From a virus, in the IMG/VR virus record IMGVR_UViG_3300017738_000015, positions 1-33,408 of that record: DNA of 33,408 nt; one strand, written 5' to 3'. A model generated the notes under the pieces. The model was not told the origin of the DNA, ran no database searches, and saw nothing but the letters and a program-made list of their open reading frames with translations. Position numbers and translations under genes: made by a program. Of the stretch, positions 24,138-30,145 are shown piece after piece. Position 1 is the first letter of the stretch. The number at the start of each line of letters is the position of its first letter.

Positions 24138-24169
24138 ACTGTTGACAGTTTGTAACATGCTGTTACTCT
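24138..24169 (+). promoter_or_regulatory. Operator/promoter region upstream of the recombination block
   Basis: ACTGTTGACAGT (24138-24149) is a perfect palindrome holding TTGACA as a -35 box. A second perfect dyad, GTAACA (24152-24157) with TGTTAC (24161-24166), follows with a three-base centre. TACTCT (24164-24169) is a weak -10 box, 16 bases after the -35. The 24120 repressor gene lies on one side and the recombination genes on the other, so this is the best operator candidate for a divergent switch. The -10 call is uncertain. Confidence 0.55.
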
Positions 24170-24202
24170 ATCAACACTAGCAAAACAGTCAAGGTAAATA
24201 AT

Positions 24203-25096
24203 ATGCAAAATATACCAGATAGGTTCAAAGAGATGGGCCTGACCCATCTATCAGCATCGTCAGGAACAGAAGAGAAATACCTTTTGATGCTAAAATATTG
24301 GTTGCGTCACAATCACAATATGCAGTTTCCAGGGTCAGCAAGAATGATAACAGGTTCTATTGTCCAAGAGGGAAGCGACTGCATACTAGGATTGCATAAC
24401 TTTGATCCAGAGAAGGGCCAGCAAGACGGAATGGACGTTGCAGAGTCAACGCGGCACATGATGTCTTTGTATGATGAATATAGCCCTCGCAACTTTGATG
24501 ATGGCAAGGATGCAGAAGACTATGAAGCATTTAGAGATTACTTATCGGACATGCTTGGCAACGCTGTTGCTGCTGTAAAAGAGTGGAGTAATCGCAACGG
24601 CATCAATCAATTAAACGGTGAGCATAAGACTTGGCATCACGATCCAAGGATTGAAGTTCCGATTATGCTCTTTAAAGACTACTACGGTGGCAACTTTCAG
24701 GCAGACTTGAAGTGCAAACTACCACAAAGAAACCCCCTCAAAAAAGATGGCACAAGAACATGGCGTGTTCCTAAACCAGACGTTCAACCCACATGGCAGA
24801 ACATCTGGCAACAGTCTGTCTATTACAAAGCCACAGGCGAAAAGCCATCGCTTCTTCATGTCACTGCATCAGGGTTTCATATCTGGGATGAAACAAACTG
24901 TGAGGCTCTGACAGAGGATAGTCTTGCAGAAACTTACGAGGATGTTGTTCGCAGTTGGATGATTACAGAAAACCTATTTAAAGCAGCGAATGGAAATTGG
25001 AACACGTTATTTGGTTTGGTTCAGCCAGATTTCATGGAGATAGAAAGAAGACATGGGCCAGAAATTTTAGCACTAGCAAGAGGAGCATGGAAATGA
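24203..25096 (+). CDS. RecB/Cas4-like PD-(D/E)XK exonuclease (297 aa)
   Basis: The order of motifs is that of RecB-family phage exonucleases: THLSASSGTEEKY (about 14-26), then the ARMITGSIVQEGSD segment (about 46-59), the core KDYYGGNFQADLKCK with likely Asp159 and Asp168-x-Lys170, and finally QQSVYYKATG (about 203-212), the Q-x(2-3)-Y helix. In many relatives the GS-x-V-x position holds His; here it reads GSIVQ, with Gln, which may weaken the metal site. It probably resects DNA ends to feed the annealing protein encoded downstream. It is preceded by a leader copy (24176) and the dyad promoter. Confidence 0.82.
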   Translation: MQNIPDRFKEMGLTHLSASSGTEEKYLLMLKYWLRHNHNMQFPGSARMITGSIVQEGSDCILGLHNFDPEKGQQDGMDVAESTRHMMSLYDEYSPRNFDDGKDAEDYEAFRDYLSDMLGNAVAAVKEWSNRNGINQLNGEHKTWHHDPRIEVPIMLFKDYYGGNFQADLKCKLPQRNPLKKDGTRTWRVPKPDVQPTWQNIWQQSVYYKATGEKPSLLHVTASGFHIWDETNCEALTEDSLAETYEDVVRSWMITENLFKAANGNWNTLFGLVQPDFMEIERRHGPEILALARGAWK

Positions 25097-25449
25097 TTAC
25101 GATACAAGACTCAGATGATATGTTTGATTTATTCTATACACCGCCACACAAGCTGGTTAGGCGAGACGATCCAGCGACAAGCCATGAGGCTGCTGAGAGC
25201 GTTGACACAAGCCACATGGAGCAAGTCGTTCTTGAGGCCATACAAGACTTTGGGGCAGAGGGCTGCATATCCGATCAGGTTTTAGCAAAGCTATCGCATC
25301 ACCGATACAGCAGTGTAACCGCTAGATACAAGCAGTTAAAAGAAAAAGGACTGGTGAAGGTTGATGACCGCAAACGCAAGGGCAAGTCAGGCCGTGGTCA
25401 GTTAGTAATGTGGGCAACAGAATTTTATGTGGGAGAAGAAAATGGGTAG
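25093..25449 (+). CDS. Winged-helix-like DNA-binding protein (118 aa)
   Basis: The ATG at 25093 overlaps the nuclease stop by four bases (ATGA) and is preceded by leader copy 25072. It contains RRDDPATSHEAAESVDTSHM (about 23-42), a motif that recurs in phage proteins next to recombination genes, followed by a winged-helix-like segment (CISDQVLAKLSHHRYSSVTA, RYKQLKEKGLVKVDDRKRK). Likely binds DNA. It may regulate or recruit in the recombination operon; I cannot name a characterised homologue. Confidence 0.72.
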   Translation: MITIQDSDDMFDLFYTPPHKLVRRDDPATSHEAAESVDTSHMEQVVLEAIQDFGAEGCISDQVLAKLSHHRYSSVTARYKQLKEKGLVKVDDRKRKGKSGRGQLVMWATEFYVGEENG

Positions 25450-25807
25450 ACCAAAAGGCGTAAAAAACAAATCAAACGCAAATCAAATGATAACTCTCAA
25501 GCTTACTAAGCAAGAGTTTTGTTTGTTGACACAGTGGAGCCGACATCATTTTTGGGACGACACAGAGTCTTTTACAGATGATATAAATATTGATGAGTTG
25601 CTTGGTTGGTCAAGAAGCTGCTTGCTTATGGCAAGGCTAAAAGCTGTTGCAGATGATCATGGTATTCACTTTGGTTTGGATGATTTCCCAACAGAAGATT
25701 CTGCACCGGATGCGCATAAAACCGAAAGAGTTACTCAAATGTTTGTTGATCAATATACAGCTAACCTTGCAATGATGGATAAACAAAAGGCAAAAGAAAA
25801 TGGATGA
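25442..25807 (+). CDS. Protein of unknown function with AT-hook-like start (121 aa)
   Basis: The ATG at 25442 overlaps the previous gene by 8 bases and follows GGGAGAAGAA. The first residues MGRPKGVKNKSN resemble an AT-hook (GRPxG) and the rest is helical and acidic (WDDTESFTDDINIDELLGW, about 36-54), with a Met/Asp/Gln-rich end. It may bind AT-rich DNA through its start. The family is not recognised. Confidence 0.7.
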   Translation: MGRPKGVKNKSNANQMITLKLTKQEFCLLTQWSRHHFWDDTESFTDDINIDELLGWSRSCLLMARLKAVADDHGIHFGLDDFPTEDSAPDAHKTERVTQMFVDQYTANLAMMDKQKAKENG

Positions 25808-25940
25808 AGAAACACAACAGCGCATTGATATGATGCAAATGAAAGTCGATGAGTTAGAGGCAAAGGTGCTAGAGCAAATGGTTGCTTTTACTACAGCTAT
25901 GAAGCTAATCGCAGACTTGATGGAGAAAAAAGATGGGTAG
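25800..25940 (+). CDS. Coiled-coil mini-protein (46 aa)
   Basis: Too short for usual gene lists. It starts at an ATG overlapping the previous stop by 8 bases, and ends overlapping the annealing-protein start. The sequence is almost a single helix (MQMKVDELEAKVLEQMVAF, then TAMKLIADLMEKKDG) with hydrophobic residues at heptad-like spacing. Such peptides often form homo- or hetero-oligomers. Tight overlaps on both sides support it as a real gene. Function unknown. Confidence 0.6.
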   Translation: MDEETQQRIDMMQMKVDELEAKVLEQMVAFTTAMKLIADLMEKKDG

Positions 25941-26634
25941 AGGAACCTTGCCGCCAAATCTTATCAAAGCCTTAGAAGATGTAGGCATGAGTCCAGAGAT
26001 GGATAAAGGGGCTGTATGGAACTGTCGAGGTACGCCAGTTGTTTTGCACAAAGCCTTAGAGCGTATTGCTCATAAACAAAATATGAGGTTTGATCCACCA
26101 ATGATTATTGAAACAGACGCAGAAAAAAACATTGCGGTGGTCTGTGTCACTGGTTACCTGGGTGATTTCTCTGAATGGTCTATAGGTGAAAGCACACCGC
26201 GCAATACCACTAATAATTATCCTTTTGCCATGGCTGAAAAACGTGCCAAGGACAGAGTTATATTAAAATTGCTTGGTGTTGCTGGCTTTGTTTATTCTGA
26301 ACAAGAGGCAGATAATTTTGAAAGAAGTAATCCAGACCTTGTACCAACTAAAGAAGAGAAAGCAGCCCAAGCCAACCAAGAAACAGAGAGCCAAGAGGGA
26401 GAAAGCAAGCCTGATGACAATGGGTTCGATCCTCTTGAACAGGAAGCAAGGGATTTCTGGCGTGAGGTTGCCATGAAGACCGACAGGAAAAACATGAAAA
26501 CCCAAAAAGAATACCTTGACTACACAAGGGGTGGTCACTTTGGCTCACAAATACAAAAGTTCATAGAAACTGAAACTTACAAAACTCAAATAGCACCTTG
26601 CTTACAAGCTGCACAGAAAAGATTAGGAGTGTAA
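25933..26634 (+). CDS. Probable single-strand annealing protein, Rad52/ERF-like (233 aa)
   Basis: Residues about 30-125 show a pattern known in phage annealing-type proteins: HKALERIAHKQNMRFDPPM, then VCVTGYLGDFSEWSIGES, followed by NYPFAMAEKRAKDRVILKLL with GVAGFVYSEQEAD. The AMAEKRAKDR-x-x-L helix is the strongest family signal. The middle is a Gln/Glu-rich linker (about 135-165), followed by a helical C-terminal domain. Assignment also rests on the neighbours: nuclease upstream and SSB-like protein downstream, the usual trio of recombination-dependent replication. Exact superfamily (Sak, ERF, RecT-like) cannot be fixed by eye. Confidence 0.65.
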   Translation: MGRGTLPPNLIKALEDVGMSPEMDKGAVWNCRGTPVVLHKALERIAHKQNMRFDPPMIIETDAEKNIAVVCVTGYLGDFSEWSIGESTPRNTTNNYPFAMAEKRAKDRVILKLLGVAGFVYSEQEADNFERSNPDLVPTKEEKAAQANQETESQEGESKPDDNGFDPLEQEARDFWREVAMKTDRKNMKTQKEYLDYTRGGHFGSQIQKFIETETYKTQIAPCLQAAQKRLGV

Positions 26635-26635
26635 A

Positions 26636-27046
26636 ATGCCTAGAGAACCGTGGAAATATAATGGTCAACTGCAAAGCCCAGATAAAGATTTTGAGTTGGT
26701 TCCAGTTTTATCAATTAAACTTTGGGAAAACGATAAGAACAAAGATGGTCAGCCTGATTACAGCAATGGCAACATGAGGCTGTATAACCCAAAACTAAAG
26801 GAGCGAGTTGATCTTGTGTCTCTTTCTTCAGACAACACTTACTCTGGTTCTGTTTTCATAAACGATGACGGAACTTGTAGCTTCACCGTCCGACAAAGAG
26901 TACCCAAAAACTATTCTGACTCTATTACAGATGGCGTCAAACAAGAGGGCTTGAAGCCACTAGCCCAAGCGGTAGAGAATAAACACTACCCAGAAGGCCA
27001 TCAGGAAGCCCCACAACAGGCTGAAGAGAAGATGCCTTGGGAGTAA
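26636..27046 (+). CDS. SSB-like single-stranded DNA-binding protein (136 aa)
   Basis: A beta-rich core (about 5-110; PVLSIKLWENDKN, SSDNTYSGSVFINDDGTCSF) is followed by a Gln/Glu/Pro-rich flexible tail that ends in EEKMPWE. Single-stranded DNA-binding proteins end in an acidic-aromatic tip after such a tail, through which they recruit partners. The order nuclease, annealing protein, SSB supports it. The N-terminal fold is not a textbook OB pattern by eye, so another small binding protein is possible. Confidence 0.55.
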   Translation: MPREPWKYNGQLQSPDKDFELVPVLSIKLWENDKNKDGQPDYSNGNMRLYNPKLKERVDLVSLSSDNTYSGSVFINDDGTCSFTVRQRVPKNYSDSITDGVKQEGLKPLAQAVENKHYPEGHQEAPQQAEEKMPWE

Positions 27047-27270
27047 GGCGTAAAAAGTCCAGAACCCACTCTACGGCCTTTGTAGAGCGATTTAGCGTTT
27101 ATTGCGAAATGTGCAACAAAGAAATGTCTTTAGAGAGTGGGTACTGGATTATAAATGGATTAGGGGAGTTGTTGTGTCATGGCACAAACGGTTGTTCAGT
27201 TAAAAAACAAAGTTCTTATAGAGGAAGCAAGGGTAGTAGCGAGGGACTATTACGCAGCCCTGATACTTGA
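27037..27270 (+). CDS. Small Cys-rich protein (77 aa), start uncertain
   Basis: The frame starts with TTG at 27037, overlapping the SSB-like stop; the first ATG is at 27109, giving 53 residues. Cysteines CEMC, then CHGTNGC, could make one zinc site (about residues 23-53). A stem CTCTAC/GTAGAG (27069-27087) lies in the first part. The last 31 codons overlap the following gene in another frame, and their Ser/Gly-rich sequence looks like run-on; the Cys-rich half is the convincing part. Function unknown. Confidence 0.45.
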   Translation: MGVRRKKSRTHSTAFVERFSVYCEMCNKEMSLESGYWIINGLGELLCHGTNGCSVKKQSSYRGSKGSSEGLLRSPDT

Positions 27271-27436
27271 GGGCTGGGGTTTGTACCGAATACTCAAAGA
27301 ACATGGTTACGAGCCACATAAGGCAAAGTATATCATACCCCTCAAAGGAGAAGAGAAAGGTTGGTATGCGAGTGAGCCACACGTTATTGAGTGCTTGGCT
27401 CACTATATATCAAATGGTGGAGAGCCTTTGTACTAA
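27179..27436 (+). CDS. Protein of unknown function (85 aa)
   Basis: Begins at ATG 27179, ten bases after GGGGAG. A helical start (LKNKVLIEEARVVARDYYAA) leads to a compact body (LEGWGLYRILKEHGYEPHKA, then KYIIPLKGEEKGWYASEPHV) that looks well folded, with Tyr/Trp-rich sites. It overlaps the Cys-rich gene by 92 bases in a different frame. Its stop codon TAA shares bases with the TAG stop of the facing minus-strand gene, so early and late operons meet with no spacer. Family not recognised. Confidence 0.65.
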   Translation: MAQTVVQLKNKVLIEEARVVARDYYAALILEGWGLYRILKEHGYEPHKAKYIIPLKGEEKGWYASEPHVIECLAHYISNGGEPLY

Positions 27437-27546
27437 CGCTTCTTCTTTGATTTCATAATCTTTTTTTGAAGAGCCATAGGTAAAGTCTTTTGTTTAGCGG
27501 TCAATCCGTTCTTCTTGGCTCCTGCTTTTTTCTTCTTGCCGTACAT
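27433..27546 (-). CDS. Lysine-rich mini-protein (37 aa)
   Basis: Not on usual gene lists because of its size. It reads MYGKKKKAGAKKNG, then LTAKQKTLPMALQKKI and ends MKSKKKR; 14 of 37 residues are Lys. Its ATG shares one base with the stop of the 102-residue gene upstream (TGATG), and its stop shares bases with the stop of the plus-strand gene at 27436. It is the last gene of the late operon. Tight coupling and the composition shared with its neighbours support it. Probably binds nucleic acid or negatively charged surfaces. Confidence 0.65.
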   Translation of the reverse strand: MYGKKKKAGAKKNGLTAKQKTLPMALQKKIMKSKKKR

Positions 27547-27854
27547 CACTTCTTTCCTTTCTTAGCTTTGTTGCGCTTTGATATTGCAGCCGCCTTCGAC
27601 TTTGCATCAGCCTTGCTGCTTGCACCCCATGCCCTGAGAGACAGGAGTAACCTAGTGGGTTTCCCATTTTTTCTTTCTGGCCCCCTCATGTTACCCATAC
27701 GAGCTAGGAAACTAGCCCTTCTAGGGTTGTCACCTTTTTTAACAGGGGCTTTTAGATTCATGCCCTGCCGCCTAGCAGACGCACGACCCCTAGCGTTCAA
27801 GCCACCCTTGGGGTTCTTGCCAGCTTTTCGTTGCCATGCTGGTGTCTTAGCCAT
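27546..27854 (-). CDS. Basic marine-phage protein, DUF6321-like (102 aa)
   Basis: The sequence KTPAWQRKAGKNPKGGLNAR, then GDNPRRASFLARMGNM and KPTRLLLSLRAWGASSK, follows a pattern I know from many marine cyanophages and pelagiphages (probably the family listed as DUF6321; the number is from memory). The C-terminus is a Lys/Ala helix ending KAKKGKK, histone H1-like in composition. No function has been shown, to my knowledge. It overlaps the lysozyme stop by 8 bases. Confidence 0.75.
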   Translation of the reverse strand: MAKTPAWQRKAGKNPKGGLNARGRASARRQGMNLKAPVKKGDNPRRASFLARMGNMRGPERKNGKPTRLLLSLRAWGASSKADAKSKAAAISKRNKAKKGKK

Positions 27855-28296
27855 CTGCCAATGCTCTCATCCGATCTACTAAACGTCTAGCCCTGTTGGG
27901 AACCTGAGTGTACCACCGCGAGTCTACCATCTCATCTGCCGCCTTGTCCCAATCCCTTGCGTCAACGCCAGCTTTCATGCCTTTGAACTTGCTGAGTCTA
28001 GGTCTGCCCATGTTGAACATCATGTTAGCTATTATATGCTGGCATTCTTCTGGCATATCGTCAAAGTCAGGGTACAATACTTTGCACTCATCTATTGTCA
28101 CAGACATATCCAGTGCAAACAATTTCTTAACACGCTCTTGCTCAACTGTTGTTCCAACAGGTTTGCCATGCTCCTCATCATTTTCGGTAATCAAATGACC
28201 AATGCCGCAAGTAGGCAAGCCAAGGTGATCTAAATACACCTCGTACTTACAGCCCTCATCTTCGGCTATCTCTTCTCTGAGTCTATCTTTGTTCAT
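27847..28296 (-). CDS. Endolysin, T4-type lysozyme (GH24, 149 aa)
   Basis: Muramidase that cuts the peptidoglycan at the end of infection. The catalytic triad of T4 lysozyme (E11, D20, T26) appears as Glu14 in EDEGCKY, Asp23 in VYLDHLG and Thr29 in PTCGIGH, with the same distances (9 and 6). A conserved NMMFNMG core helix (about 91-97) and a WYTQVPNRARRLVDRM end (about 128-143) also match. There is no signal peptide or SAR start, so it should need the holin. The gene is one of the last in the late operon. Confidence 0.95.
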   Translation of the reverse strand: MNKDRLREEIAEDEGCKYEVYLDHLGLPTCGIGHLITENDEEHGKPVGTTVEQERVKKLFALDMSVTIDECKVLYPDFDDMPEECQHIIANMMFNMGRPRLSKFKGMKAGVDARDWDKAADEMVDSRWYTQVPNRARRLVDRMRALADG

Positions 28297-28538
28297 TTCT
28301 TTTTCTTCGCTGCTGGTTTTTTCTTTTTTGCGCCACCTCGTAGCAAGTCTGAGTCAGCCTTCCTTGCGCCGCCCTTGCCAGACACAAAAGACTTTACCCT
28401 ACCCATAGCCCAAGCATGGGCAGAGGTCTTTGGCCTAGAACCTGATGAATAGTACGCACCAAGCCCACGTTTGTAGACCTTATTAAGAGTTGTTTTGGAA
28501 TACCGTGATGCACCTGAAATGCTTGCAAACCTAGACAT
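28293..28538 (-). CDS. Basic protein, DUF5824-like (81 aa)
   Basis: The pattern LNKVYKRGLGAYYSSGSRPK followed by SAHAWAMGRVKSFVSGKGGA and RKADSDLL is common in marine phages and resembles the family called DUF5824. The C-terminus is a lysine stretch (KKKKPAAKKKK), absent from many relatives. The function is unknown. It overlaps the lysozyme start by 4 bases and shares one base with the next upstream gene. Confidence 0.75.
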   Translation of the reverse strand: MSRFASISGASRYSKTTLNKVYKRGLGAYYSSGSRPKTSAHAWAMGRVKSFVSGKGGARKADSDLLRGGAKKKKPAAKKKK

Positions 28539-28723
28539 TATCCGCGACTCCTCTGCTTGCTAATCCTATCCATCATAGCTGGTGTAAGTTTGCCTTGTCT
28601 ATACAGCTTGGCAGTGCGCTTTATCTCTGCCTCTCGTTTCTTAGGGTTTTTTGCCCCACGCACATACTTCTTTGGCACACCGCCTTTTGTCTTTGGAACC
28701 TTTGCAAATTTACGCTTCGTCAC
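28538..28723 (-). CDS. Basic mini-protein of marine phages (61 aa)
   Basis: Highly basic (KVPKTKGGVPKKYVRGAKNP, then KKREAEIKRTAKLYRQGKLT and PAMMDRISKQRSRG), with a helical K/R/E core. Similar small proteins occur near DUF5824-like genes in other marine phages. No function known; the basic charge again suggests nucleic-acid or envelope binding. It overlaps the holin stop by 4 bases. Confidence 0.7.
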   Translation of the reverse strand: MTKRKFAKVPKTKGGVPKKYVRGAKNPKKREAEIKRTAKLYRQGKLTPAMMDRISKQRSRG

Positions 28724-29115
28724 TTAGATACCCCTTTGTATTTTTCAAAGCTACGCATCCCACCAAGGCCCAATAATCCTAATAATACAGTCATCAGGCT
28801 ATCCATGTCAAAAGCTGGATATGCCACTGCTTCAATGCCCATGTATGCGGTGACCACATCCATCGTAGGAAAAACTAAAAAATGCGCGAATAAGGCTAGG
28901 CTACAGCACCAACCCACGCTCGGCCTCCAGCCCGATACAAAAATATTTTTTGACTTTGCTTCTTCAGCATTGATAGCCAACTGGCCTTTGGCTAACTCTT
29001 GTGCGTGTCGATCAGCCATAGTAGCCAACTCATGCGCCAACTTGTTCTTCTGATCTTTGTCCTCAACAAATTTATCTAATAGCCCTGTCACTGGCCCTAT
29101 TAATGCTTGTATCAT
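28720..29115 (-). CDS. Holin, three-TM family (131 aa)
   Basis: Matches the holin superfamily with the conserved block SGWRPSVGWCCSLALFAHFL and the C-terminal LLGLLGLGGMRSFEKYKGV. The N-terminal half is an amphipathic helix rich in Lys/Glu/Gln, the later half has two or three hydrophobic spans (about 66-122). It makes membrane lesions that release the lysozyme encoded downstream. Its position just upstream of the lysis genes supports this. Confidence 0.9.
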   Translation of the reverse strand: MIQALIGPVTGLLDKFVEDKDQKNKLAHELATMADRHAQELAKGQLAINAEEAKSKNIFVSGWRPSVGWCCSLALFAHFLVFPTMDVVTAYMGIEAVAYPAFDMDSLMTVLLGLLGLGGMRSFEKYKGVSK

Positions 29116-29330
29116 TCTATTATCCTCACAATATAATTTGAACCATCATCATTCTTTTCAATTACAACTGTTTTGTTTTCACAAGCATACCTGACAGATG
29201 TTGATTTCTTGTAAAGGTTTCTCTCTATCTTTCGTTTGGTCTTGAGACATTTTGATATTTTCTCAAATGCGGTATGCTCTGCAATATCACCGCCCATATA
29301 GAGTATCAGTGTAATTGTTTCAGTTACCAC
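29112..29330 (-). CDS. Small protein of unknown function (72 aa)
   Basis: The frame starts with GTG at 29330, preceded by GAGGAAC, and overlaps the upstream stop by 11 bases; an internal ATG at 29297 gives 61 residues. It is a lysine-rich, mixed alpha/beta protein (AFEKISKCLKTKRKIERNLY, then NKTVVIEKNDDGSNYIVRII) with no membrane span. Located between the holin and a membrane coiled-coil protein. Function unknown. Confidence 0.6.
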   Translation of the reverse strand: MVTETITLILYMGGDIAEHTAFEKISKCLKTKRKIERNLYKKSTSVRYACENKTVVIEKNDDGSNYIVRIIE

Positions 29331-29724
29331 GTTGTCCGTTCCTCATTTTTTCTATCTGTTCTTCAATATTAGTTAATCGTTTCTCATAGAAATCTAAAGT
29401 TAATTTTTGTTGTTGATCGTGTGGCGCACGACCTTCATCAATTTGTTCTTGCAGTTTTGCAAGTTGCTCAGACAAATGTTCGATTAGCATAAATTGCTCA
29501 CTGTCTGCTGGCAACGAACCGGCCTCTCCTCTCGGCCATTTAATACGAAATTCTGTGTTCTGTTCCAAATCTGCCTCAATCAAAATGATTGTATTCTCTA
29601 TGCTGTTTAATCTTTCTATAATACCAAAGTACGCCCAAGTTCCAATCGCTGCGCCAACTACCATCGCAATCAGGTTGCGTATAGGCATAGATAATTCAGT
29701 GTTTTCATTTAACTTGTGAGCCAT
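29320..29724 (-). CDS. Membrane-anchored coiled-coil protein, marine phage type (134 aa)
   Basis: An N-terminal hydrophobic helix (IRNLIAMVVGAAIGTWAYFG, about 16-35) is followed by a long Glu/Gln-rich coiled coil (about 36-134) with the recurring segment FRIKWPRGEAGSLPADSEQF. I know this layout from many marine phages. A TM helix followed by a periplasmic coiled coil is what an inner-membrane spanin looks like, so a role in lysis is possible, but no outer-membrane lipoprotein partner was found. Otherwise it may be a virion or host-membrane protein. Confidence 0.7.
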   Translation of the reverse strand: MAHKLNENTELSMPIRNLIAMVVGAAIGTWAYFGIIERLNSIENTIILIEADLEQNTEFRIKWPRGEAGSLPADSEQFMLIEHLSEQLAKLQEQIDEGRAPHDQQQKLTLDFYEKRLTNIEEQIEKMRNGQRGN

Positions 29725-29936
29725 TACTCAACACCCATAATGCGTGACAGACCGAAAACCTCCATAAGCATAAACGTGAAAAACAAAAGCAGTACACCGC
29801 CAGCAATTAACTTACCACTAAAGTTAGTTGAGCCAATCTTGATAGCTACAAACTCATTGCCTAGTATTCGCAATACCAGTTCAAAACTATTTTCACCTAA
29901 TGTTACAGATACTGGCTTTTTCTTTTCATCCGACAT
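29724..29936 (-). CDS. Small single-TM protein (70 aa)
   Basis: A soluble N-terminal half (VSVTLGENSFELVLRILGNE, FVAIKIGSTNFSGK) precedes one hydrophobic span (LIAGGVLLLFFTFMLMEVFG, about 43-62). The motif GNEFVAIKIGSTNFS is recurrent in small membrane proteins of marine phages. Its stop shares one base with the next start. Function unknown. Confidence 0.7.
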   Translation of the reverse strand: MSDEKKKPVSVTLGENSFELVLRILGNEFVAIKIGSTNFSGKLIAGGVLLLFFTFMLMEVFGLSRIMGVE

Positions 29937-29938
29937 AA

Positions 29939-30145
29939 CTAATCCTTCTTGTGTTCATGCCCCATCCAGATACCAAAAACACCTGTCATCACCCCCATTA
30001 CAACACTGACAAAAGCTGACTGTGATGCTGTTGGGTCTTCGAGAGACATGAACCACTCTGCACAACGCCAAGACATAACTGTACTAGCCAGCATCATAAA
30101 ACGTGGCAGAACTTTCCATCTCAAAAACTGTTCGACTGTAATCAT
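29939..30145 (-). CDS. Two-TM small membrane protein (68 aa)
   Basis: The ATG at 30145 (MITVEQFLRWKVLPRFMMLA) follows GGGGGAAGG, so I prefer it to the in-frame ATG at 30163. Two hydrophobic stretches (about 13-35 and 44-62, ending FVSVVMGVMTGVFGIWMGHE) with a SLEDPTASQSA loop form a hairpin, a type common in marine phages; a holin-like role is possible but unproven. The gene overlaps the end of the 189-residue gene by 62 bases. Confidence 0.72.
   Translation of the reverse strand: MITVEQFLRWKVLPRFMMLASTVMSWRCAEWFMSLEDPTASQSAFVSVVMGVMTGVFGIWMGHEHKKD

Noticed and set aside
27064-27142. Long-range inverted repeat ACCCACTCT / AGAGTGGGT
   Set aside because: Nine-base match over 60 bases inside a doubtful coding region; could easily occur by chance.
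20335-27436. Possible integrase, DNA polymerase, primase or helicase in the early region
   Set aside because: I looked for HxxR/RxxY-type recombinase, Walker A, polymerase A and primase zinc motifs in all early proteins and saw none.
27490-27882. A 130-codon plus-strand open frame
   Set aside because: It is antisense to the basic DUF6321-like and 37-residue genes, is hydrophobic-random in composition and has no ribosome site.
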